Below are positions 1 through 6,174 of a stretch of 10,501 nucleotides of DNA, one piece after another. The first letter of the stretch is position 1. Each line of letters starts with the position of its first letter. The stretch comes from Methanobacteriota archaeon. GTDB lineage: Archaea > Thermoplasmatota > Poseidoniia > Poseidoniales > Thalassarchaeaceae. Below the pieces are notes generated by a model. That model had not been told where the DNA came from, did no database searches, and saw nothing but the letters and a program-made list of their open reading frames with translations. The stretch is taken from positions 1 through 10,501 of the forward strand of contig PBHZ01000027.1 in NCBI GenBank assembly GCA_002719615.1, written 5' to 3'. Made by a program: the position numbers and the translations under genes.

Positions 1-3000
1 GAAGATCTAGGCCGTGGTAGTGAAGGACACTTAGTCGTAGTAAACGATACACGTGTTACAATCGATGACGCATTCTCTTTCCACCCCTCAATTGCTGTTG
101 ACATGCAAGGTAACACTCACATCGCTTGGATGGACGGACGCGATTATGGATTCGAAAAGAACGTACCATACGAAATCTACTATACCAAACTGAGACTACA
201 GGGTGCAGGAGAATGGGACGGAGTTTCAAACGGATTATCGACTTACGCAATTAAGAGAATCGAAGATACTCCTATCTCTGAAGTCGAAGGATGGCAACAA
301 ATGCCACAAGGCAGTAGCCAGAATTCAGCCTATCCAGCAATCCTAACCGATCCACAAAACAATGTTCATATCGCTTGGCTAGACTTTGGAAATGCTAGTG
401 CAGGGGAAGAGATTCTCTACACTCGCTTGAATGCTACAGAGAATACAGGTCCTGGCGAAACAGCACTAGACTCTTGGAATTCCACAGCAGTAACATCTTG
501 GTCTTCATTCAAACTAGGGCCTAACCAGCTTTCGAAGCCATCACTAGGTCAGCCGCCAGCATTTGCTAACGACCTCGGTAGTGGCGCACACATTGCCTGG
601 TCTGATACTAACAAGTGTTCGAGTGAGAGCAATGGTGGGCCGTGGACAATTTGCTACTCCCACGTATTAACCGGACAGGTCGATGTTGAATTCGATGAAG
701 GAGAGACATATTACCACGTTATTGAACCGGGAGAGCAGACAATCTACAATCTGACAATCAACAATACAACTCCTGGGCCAAAGGACCTAGTTGCAGATAC
801 GTATAACCTGAATCTAACAGGAATGCCAGAGAATTGGACAGCAAACCTGTATTTCTCTAACAACCACACTGCGATTTTCCCAGACACTCCAATCTTCCTA
901 GAAGGTGGAGAAATGGCTCGCATGTATTTGAGAGTCAGAGCACCATCGATTTACCAAGCTCAAGAAGACCAATTGGCTGAGATTGTGGTTTCAGCGATTT
1001 CGATGAAGGATCCTGCAATCAGGTCCGAGCGTCTTACTCTGACTTTGATGGATGTAGTTCACGGAATTGATTTGGATACAAGCCATCGCATGGCAGATGT
1101 AGAGCAAGGACAAACAGCAATCTTCTCGATTACAATTACCAATACAGGCAACGTTTACGATACGTTTGCATTCTATGATCCAAATAGCCTTGAAGGACAA
1201 CAAGAATGGCTGTTACCGTTTGGTTGGCAAGTTGCATTCCCAATGCAAGTCGCTTTGGACCCCGGACAGTCCGTAACTAAGAATCTGGAAATCTCAGTGC
1301 CTACAAGCCAAGACCCGGGAACCTTCGTCGTTTATGTGAAAGGTTGGTCTGAAGGCGAGCCGATTAAGTCCTTAGAAAAGGGAACATTCGATGTTCTCGA
1401 ATTATGGATAAACGTCTCGATTAGATCGATAGGAAATATCGTATTCGAAATATATGATACAAGCGAAATCATCCTGCCAGGAACATGTGCAGAGTATGAT
1501 TTGAACGTCATCAAGAATTACGAGGCAGGTTACCTTGTGTTCTCTACACCAGGCGCTCCAGAAGCTAAGCCTGATGAAGTTGACATGAACACATGGAGGC
1601 AAGACCATTGGACAGTCACATTGGACTTCTCTAATGCACCCGGGCCCAGGGACCCTGCTGATCCGCATAGTCCGAGGTTATGGCCAGTAGGTACGACTTA
1701 CACGGTAGGCGTAGCGGTTTGCGCACCGTATAATGCGAATGCTGGACTAGGTCCTGCGGTGACCGTAAAGGCTCATTTGGAAGGATATCCAAGAGTTGCA
1801 GACTCAGTAATTCTCTCGACTAATGTGATCCACGTATTCGATTTGGTTGCTGATGCCGAGACCACAGAATTCTCTGCCAATCCTGGCGACACTTGGATTA
1901 TACCAACCACAGTAACAAACGCAGGTAATGGGCCTGATAGGTATGACTTGAGACTTGGACGAGTTTACGAAACAGGTAGTGGAATCGATGTCTTGTGGGA
2001 TATCGAAATCCCCCGCTCCCTGTTGACTGAATTGACTCGTGATACTGCACAGACTGTGGATATCACAATCAATGTACCTACACAAGTCCCAGCGGGAGAT
2101 TACACAGTAGTTATCCAAGCATTCAGCGAAGAAGACTATCCTGATGATACAGGACACAGAACAAGACTTCGAGACGAGATCATGTTCCAGATTACTGTAA
2201 ACGAATTCTATGATATGCAAATCAGCATGGATCCATCTGTCGACAATGCAGTCAAGACCAGCGCTCCTGGAAGAATTGTTGAGTTCGTAGTGAACATCAC
2301 CAACGCTGGAAACGTTCCTGATACGCCATCTCTACACAACCATACCTCGTCTAAGGATGGTTCAACTGGAAATGTAATTTGGAACACCTTGCCAGGAATG
2401 GGCGCTCTATCAGACTGGAGAGTTGACTGGAAGATGGTGAACTATGTTGGAAGTGACTTGATTGTAGAGACTGAGTGTGTCGAGACTCCTTCAACAGCGG
2501 ACGAATTCCCAGACGATGTTTGTGTATACATGACAGACATAGACGAATGGAGGCTTCCACAAATGGACCCATACACTACTCATACCATGATTGCAACAGT
2601 TCACATTGCAACCGGTGCTAAACTAGATACTCGGCTCATCGGACTGAAGGTTACTAGTGAAGCAGGTAACATGGAGAATGATGGTGACCATGACGACAGC
2701 CCAGAATGGTCTGGAGACATGTTGGACACCAACGAATTCATTCTAACTCTAAGATTACGCGCTCCTAACTTGGTAATCTCAGAAGTATCCGTATCCGAGA
2801 CTAGCAATGAAGTTGACAAGACAATTCCAGTGCGTGTTGTTCTACAGAACACTGGAAACGTTCATGCGACAAACATCGAAGTTGTTTTGTGTGAATTCAG
2901 TGAAGCAGATGATGAAGTTCTGAAGGACATCAGAAAGAATGGATGCCCTGAAGACTCAATCGTAATGCGACAGACAGTTGGAGCTCTACTGGCACCAGAT

Positions 3001-3342
3001 GCTAGCGAAGACGCCCAAGAGATTGAATTATACCTACTATACCCGGTATCCGCAGGTTCTCACGATGTGGTTGTAGTTGTAGATCCAACCAACTCAATCG
3101 TCGAGGTTAGCGAATCTGATAACATCAGAGTTGTAAGCGATGAACTCTCAAGCGACTCTCCGTTCCTAGACGTAGCTGGAGAAATTATCAGCGATTGGGC
3201 TCTACCGTTTGGTGTTCTACTGCTAACCTTCTCCCTATTCGGTGTACTATACTTAGTAGGCAAAGGACGACGTGCTGATGTCAAGAACCGTATTGCAGAG
3301 CAAAGCAGTTTGATCTCAGTTTTGAACGAAGACGATAACTGA
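1..3342 (+). CDS. Large cell-surface protein with propeller-like repeats and Ig-like modules, C-terminal membrane anchor (5' partial)
   Basis: The frame is open from the first base, so the N-terminus lies outside the window; 1113 residues are visible. Residues about 26-222 hold three propeller-like blades, each with the core HIAW (40-43, 123-126, 197-200) and a following I/L-Y-x-x-L/V-type strand. Residues about 231-1044 form a chain of beta-sandwich modules resembling the NEW3/CARDB class that is common in archaeal surface proteins; four carry the turn N-[TA]-G-N-[VG] (381, 640, 768, 950), and the last (about 922-1044) is the most CARDB-like. Many N-x-S/T sequons suggest N-glycosylation. A single hydrophobic segment (about 1065-1087) followed by GKGRR and a short polar tail fits a C-terminal membrane anchor with the tail inside and the rest outside. 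The likely role is adhesion or ligand binding at the cell surface, but no catalytic motif is visible and the substrate is unknown. The architecture call is firm; the function is not. Confidence 0.85.
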   Translation, partial: EDLGRGSEGHLVVVNDTRVTIDDAFSFHPSIAVDMQGNTHIAWMDGRDYGFEKNVPYEIYYTKLRLQGAGEWDGVSNGLSTYAIKRIEDTPISEVEGWQQMPQGSSQNSAYPAILTDPQNNVHIAWLDFGNASAGEEILYTRLNATENTGPGETALDSWNSTAVTSWSSFKLGPNQLSKPSLGQPPAFANDLGSGAHIAWSDTNKCSSESNGGPWTICYSHVLTGQVDVEFDEGETYYHVIEPGEQTIYNLTINNTTPGPKDLVADTYNLNLTGMPENWTANLYFSNNHTAIFPDTPIFLEGGEMARMYLRVRAPSIYQAQEDQLAEIVVSAISMKDPAIRSERLTLTLMDVVHGIDLDTSHRMADVEQGQTAIFSITITNTGNVYDTFAFYDPNSLEGQQEWLLPFGWQVAFPMQVALDPGQSVTKNLEISVPTSQDPGTFVVYVKGWSEGEPIKSLEKGTFDVLELWINVSIRSIGNIVFEIYDTSEIILPGTCAEYDLNVIKNYEAGYLVFSTPGAPEAKPDEVDMNTWRQDHWTVTLDFSNAPGPRDPADPHSPRLWPVGTTYTVGVAVCAPYNANAGLGPAVTVKAHLEGYPRVADSVILSTNVIHVFDLVADAETTEFSANPGDTWIIPTTVTNAGNGPDRYDLRLGRVYETGSGIDVLWDIEIPRSLLTELTRDTAQTVDITINVPTQVPAGDYTVVIQAFSEEDYPDDTGHRTRLRDEIMFQITVNEFYDMQISMDPSVDNAVKTSAPGRIVEFVVNITNAGNVPDTPSLHNHTSSKDGSTGNVIWNTLPGMGALSDWRVDWKMVNYVGSDLIVETECVETPSTADEFPDDVCVYMTDIDEWRLPQMDPYTTHTMIATVHIATGAKLDTRLIGLKVTSEAGNMENDGDHDDSPEWSGDMLDTNEFILTLRLRAPNLVISEVSVSETSNEVDKTIPVRVVLQNTGNVHATNIEVVLCEFSEADDEVLKDIRKNGCPEDSIVMRQTVGALLAPDASEDAQEIELYLLYPVSAGSHDVVVVVDPTNSIVEVSESDNIRVVSDELSSDSPFLDVAGEIISDWALPFGVLLLTFSLFGVLYLVGKGRRADVKNRIAEQSSLISVLNEDDN
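76..666 (+). repeat. Three propeller-like blade repeats in the surface protein
   Basis: Three segments repeat the pattern [PA]-x-[IF]-x-x-D-x-x-[GN]-x-x-HIAW-x-D, followed by a strand ending in Y-[TS]-[KRH]-[LV]. Their HIAW codons start at 118, 367 and 589. The pattern resembles BNR/Asp-box-like blades of secreted archaeal proteins. Further blades probably lie upstream of the window, since three blades do not close a propeller. The repeat is clear at protein level and weak at DNA level, so the copies are old. Confidence 0.6.
1051..3132 (+). repeat. Tandem Ig-like (NEW3/CARDB-type) modules
   Basis: Four modules share a strand-turn core in which a hydrophobic strand runs into N-[TA]-G-N-[VG], then a downstream D-P-G-x-[ST] or equivalent, then a strand of the type [ED]-[IL]-x-[IV]-x-[VL]-P. 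The NxGN codons begin at 1141, 1918, 2302 and 2848. Between the first and second of these lies a more divergent, cysteine-containing module (visible residues about 467-609). The copies differ strongly in DNA sequence, which argues for old duplication and not recent expansion. Confidence 0.6.
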
Positions 3343-3352
3343 GTTAGTTAGA

Positions 3353-3389
3353 GGCATTGACTTCACTGGTTTTCAGTGGGGTCAATGCC
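3353..3389 (+). other. 16-bp hairpin across the convergent gene junction
   Basis: The arms are 3353-3368 and 3374-3389, with the 5-base loop GTTTT between them. On the plus-strand transcript the stem is 9 Watson-Crick pairs, then two U-G wobbles (3362-3363 with 3379-3380), then 5 more pairs. On the minus-strand transcript those two positions become C-A mismatches, so the fold favours the RNA of the surface-protein gene, 10 bases after its stop. No T-run follows it on the plus strand, so it does not look like a bacterial intrinsic terminator, and archaeal termination usually relies on U-tracts instead. A role in 3'-end protection or in limiting read-through into the opposing gene is possible. 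The 5' part also covers the stop codon of the regulator. Confidence 0.6.
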
Positions 3390-4124
3390 CAACGCTGCCC
3401 ACCAGGGCAACTCAATACTCTGAGGTCCAGCGATAAATTGGCCACTTCTTTCTGCAAGCTGTCTAACCATCCGGGCTCTGACCTCATCCATCAGTTTCTC
3501 GCTGTCTTTAGCTCCGAGTTTCAATTCACGCGCAAACTCTCTGAAATTAAATTTCGAACCAGGGGACTCTAAGATATTGTGAACCATTAATCGTTGCTCA
3601 TAGGATTCAAAGTCTGTATCGACAGTCGTTGATACCCTTTGTTTGATTTGTTGGTGTAAGGCAATCAAAGCATCCCTCTCTCTGTCTAGGTTCTCGATTG
3701 CTTCAGATATCGCAGATAGATGGTGTGCACCCTCTCCTACGCCAATCATCTTTCTTCCACTAACAACTTCTGCTATGTTGACCATTTCACCTTGTAACTT
3801 GTTTGATAGTTTCAGTGGTCCACCGGCTGGTAAAATCCGTTGATTGCACTGGAATAGATCAGGCCCTAGGTCAATCCTGATAGATATCGCCTGTTGCACT
3901 GAATAGATGTTTTTTGGAGGCCCACCTTTGTTACTAGCAGCCTTCATTTTTACAACAAAGCCAGCACTTTCCAGTAACTTGAGATGCTTCATAACCGCTT
4001 GTTGCGATATTCCAATCTGTTTTGCGAGTTGCAATGGGTAGTGCGGCTCACGAACCAACCGTTCAAGAATGGCTCGGCGTGCTTTGTTTTGTAGGATTCC
4101 AAGGGCCTCGTCGAGGTCTGCCAT
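3363..4124 (-). CDS. ArsR-like winged-helix transcriptional regulator
   Basis: A 253-residue protein. The N-terminal winged helix is clear: helix 1 around residues 5-25 (NKARRAILERL), a helix-turn-helix at about 31-57 with recognition helix S-x-Q-A-V-M-K-H-L-K-L-L-E-x-A-G-F, and a wing at 58-75 ending in the Y-S strand usual for archaeal ArsR-type regulators. A helix at about 138-165 has coiled-coil character and could serve dimerisation. Residues about 178-225 form another helical block with a helix-turn-helix-like rhythm. No metal-binding cysteine pair is visible (only Cys93), so the effector is not predicted. ATG at 4124 is the natural start because it begins right at the domain; GGTTGTGA lies 4 bases upstream as a weak ribosome binding site. 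The gene follows the membrane protein by 57 bases and converges on the surface-protein gene. It acts in the cytoplasm on DNA; its targets are unknown. Confidence 0.85.
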   Translation of the reverse strand: MADLDEALGILQNKARRAILERLVREPHYPLQLAKQIGISQQAVMKHLKLLESAGFVVKMKAASNKGGPPKNIYSVQQAISIRIDLGPDLFQCNQRILPAGGPLKLSNKLQGEMVNIAEVVSGRKMIGVGEGAHHLSAISEAIENLDRERDALIALHQQIKQRVSTTVDTDFESYEQRLMVHNILESPGSKFNFREFARELKLGAKDSEKLMDEVRARMVRQLAERSGQFIAGPQSIELPWWAALGIDPTENQ

Positions 4125-4132
4125 GACTTCAC

Positions 4133-4162
4133 AACCAATGGTTACCTAGCATCGGTTGCCTA
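4133..4162. promoter_or_regulatory. Possible operator: dyad plus direct repeat before the regulator
   Basis: AACCA-A-TGGTT at 4133-4143 is a dyad with 5-base arms around one base, 8 bases before the regulator start. Overlapping it, GGTTACCTA (4140-4148) and GGTTGCCTA (4154-4162) form a direct repeat with one mismatch and a 14-base period. The 57-base gap has no convincing TATA box on the minus strand. The arrangement would suit autoregulation by the adjacent winged-helix protein, but the elements are short and could arise by chance. Confidence 0.3.
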
Positions 4163-4181
4163 AGAACCCGTCGCAATTGTG

Positions 4182-5036
4182 CTAAGACTCATCCCAGTTC
4201 TTCCAAGATTCGTCGGTTGGCGGGTTTTCGTGAGTGTAAGTACTAGCTCTGTTTATCGAACCACCTGTCTTTGATTTGGCCGGAGTTTTCGCCCTAGTAT
4301 CTACGTCGCTAAATGGGCTAGGGACATTGACTTGTTCGGGTTCGGAATCCGGTAACTCGCCGCGTACTAATTTGTATAATTGGTCAGTTGTAAGCATCTC
4401 TTGATTTGAACTCATTTCCTGTTCATATGGATTCATAGCCTCAGCAATCTGTTGTTGAGTAAGCATTACTTTGTTACCTCTGCCCTTGTTAATTGAAACT
4501 AGAATCCAACCTAATGGAAGTAGAATAGCTCCGCTACAACAGGTAGCGAACACCAACCATAGGCCCGCGTCTCCAAACAGGTCGAAGAGTGCATCTTCAG
4601 AATTAGTGAATAATAACGGCTTGTCGCATCCATCTGCAGAATCGCACTCGATTGTGATTAAAACATCGGAAGTTTCCTCAATTTTTAGCTTGGAAACAAC
4701 CGAAAAATCAACATCTGTGCCCGTTGCTTGGAAATCTGTCCTACAATCGTCAGAAACAGTATCTCCAGCAGCACCATTTTCTACATATTGGAATTTGACA
4801 GTATAATCACCATCGTTTCCTTCGACGTTTACAACCCAGCACCCTGGTTCTAAAGTTAGAACAGTATTTGTTCCAGAATCATATTCAACCGAATGCTCAG
4901 AAACTTCCCTTGGATCCATATAATCTATCAAATCGCCAGCAACTAGAGTAAATGCAATCACTCCGACAAAACCTAGGACTGCGCCTGCAATCATAATCCG
5001 CTTGGGCCAAGGGGAGTGAGCCTCTGCGGGTTGCAT
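4182..5036 (-). CDS. Two-pass membrane protein with cysteine-containing ectodomain, family not recognised
   Basis: Numbering here is from ATG 5036 (284 residues). A first membrane segment spans about 13-33 after a short basic stretch (PWPKR). An ectodomain of about 120 residues, rich in acidic residues and probably all-beta, follows and holds four cysteines (66, 98, 131, 137) that could form two disulfides. A second membrane segment lies at about 157-182 with an adjacent Cys-Cys pair, and then a polar, probably flexible cytoplasmic tail of about 100 residues begins with KGRGNK. The tail contains two short amphipathic stretches (LTQQQIAEAMNPYEQE and LTTDQLYKLVRGELP) of the kind seen in short protein-binding motifs. 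The frame can be extended to a TTG at 5066, only 10 bases after the top6A stop; neither start has a good ribosome binding site, and ATG was preferred. I do not recognise the family and assign no function. It sits between top6A and the regulator on the same strand. Confidence 0.75.
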   Translation of the reverse strand: MQPAEAHSPWPKRIMIAGAVLGFVGVIAFTLVAGDLIDYMDPREVSEHSVEYDSGTNTVLTLEPGCWVVNVEGNDGDYTVKFQYVENGAAGDTVSDDCRTDFQATGTDVDFSVVSKLKIEETSDVLITIECDSADGCDKPLLFTNSEDALFDLFGDAGLWLVFATCCSGAILLPLGWILVSINKGRGNKVMLTQQQIAEAMNPYEQEMSSNQEMLTTDQLYKLVRGELPDSEPEQVNVPSPFSDVDTRAKTPAKSKTGGSINRASTYTHENPPTDESWKNWDES

Positions 5037-5076
5037 AATTGGCGCTAAACGGCTAGAGGACTTCAACCAAGCGCTT

Positions 5077-6174
5077 TCACGCTAATCCCATCTCACCTAA
5101 TTTTTCTGGTAGGTAAGTGTCGGTTACGAAATCCAAACCGTACTTTGCTAGAGACTGCTGCTCAGCCTTTTTACCAATTTCAAGCATCATGTTGATCTGG
5201 TCTTGCCACCAACCATCTGCGAATCTTGGGTCAGACAACTCAGCATTCAGGGCCTCAATATCCTTCTTCGATAGTTCATCAGATGGTAAATCATAAGCGA
5301 GGATATCATCGGCAGTAATTCCTAGGTAAGACGCAGAAGGAGTTGCCAAATACTCTGAGATGTGAGCGGTCTTAATCGCCCCATAAGCAATCGATGCGAA
5401 GATTCTGAAAGACCACGGATCGCCGTCCAGGAAGACGATGACCGGCAAATCCCATTCCTCATTCATACGCTTCATAATTCTGCGAGTAGAACGAGCAGGC
5501 TGCCCTTTCAAGTGAATCAGGCCACAGTTGTACTCTTCATCAAACCCGTTTTCTACAAGTCTGTCAAACATACCACCAGTTTCAATTGCCATCAAGAAAT
5601 TAACATCATGCTCTTTTAGTCGAATCTTCTCAATTTCAACATTGTATGGGACACCATAACCCGAATCCCCGACATCGTCACGCGCGTTGATAGTCATCCA
5701 TTGCCCTCTTCGATTCAATTCCTCGATTGTAACATTGCCAATCATTCGAGCACCGTCTTCTTCAGGTCTCAATTTGAAATCCTCTCTTAGGCAAGTAGTG
5801 ACGACTTCAAGGTCTTCTGCTAAATTGTTTGATTCGTTTTGGCTGCCGAATTTTCCTAGGCCCCAGCTTTCAGAGATGTAGTACATTTCTCTAAGGGTTG
5901 ATGATTTACCTGCTTCTATCATTTCTTCAATGAACTCGACAACGTGTAATGCTCTGAGCAGATTTTTCGCAGAACCCAGACTTGTTGCATCACGAGTAGA
6001 CCTTTTCTTTCCGTACTTGTATACTCCAAGTTTTTTGTCAAATCCGATATTGTTCTTTGTACGGACTGGAAGTGTCATCGTAGGGGGCTCGCCCTTCACT
6101 ATCCTGTCATACATTTCTTCAACCACAAGGTGAAGTCGTGCCTTTGTCAATTCTGGATCATTTACTCGTGCCAT
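5077..6174 (-). CDS. top6A: DNA topoisomerase VI subunit A
   Basis: The 365-residue catalytic subunit of topoisomerase VI, which makes a transient double-strand break through 5'-phosphotyrosyl links so that another duplex can pass. The winged-helix (CAP-like, 5Y-CAP) domain occupies about residues 68-160 and contains LREMYYIS, where the second tyrosine (Tyr99 counted from ATG) is the expected nucleophile, as in Spo11/Top6A proteins. The Toprim domain follows, with the metal-binding glutamate in AIETGGMFDRL (Glu198) and the DGDPW motif (Asp250, Asp252). The C-terminus ends in the family signature YLPEKLGEMGL. Length is normal for the family. ATG at 6174 is chosen because it has GGAGGTGA 6 bases upstream; an in-frame TTG just before it is ignored. 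The start overlaps the top6B stop as TGATG, so the two subunits are translationally coupled. Confidence 0.97.
   Translation of the reverse strand: MARVNDPELTKARLHLVVEEMYDRIVKGEPPTMTLPVRTKNNIGFDKKLGVYKYGKKRSTRDATSLGSAKNLLRALHVVEFIEEMIEAGKSSTLREMYYISESWGLGKFGSQNESNNLAEDLEVVTTCLREDFKLRPEEDGARMIGNVTIEELNRRGQWMTINARDDVGDSGYGVPYNVEIEKIRLKEHDVNFLMAIETGGMFDRLVENGFDEEYNCGLIHLKGQPARSTRRIMKRMNEEWDLPVIVFLDGDPWSFRIFASIAYGAIKTAHISEYLATPSASYLGITADDILAYDLPSDELSKKDIEALNAELSDPRFADGWWQDQINMMLEIGKKAEQQSLAKYGLDFVTDTYLPEKLGEMGLA

Noticed and set aside
4471..4806. 111-codon plus-strand open frame
   Set aside because: It is antisense to the membrane protein and has no coherent domain; the minus-strand frame shows clear membrane segments and soluble domains.
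5410..5430. Ser instead of the Gly often seen after DGDPW/Y in the Top6A Toprim motif
   Set aside because: From memory, DGDPWSFRI is usual in euryarchaeal Top6A, so it is not an anomaly of this protein; the metal-binding aspartates are intact.
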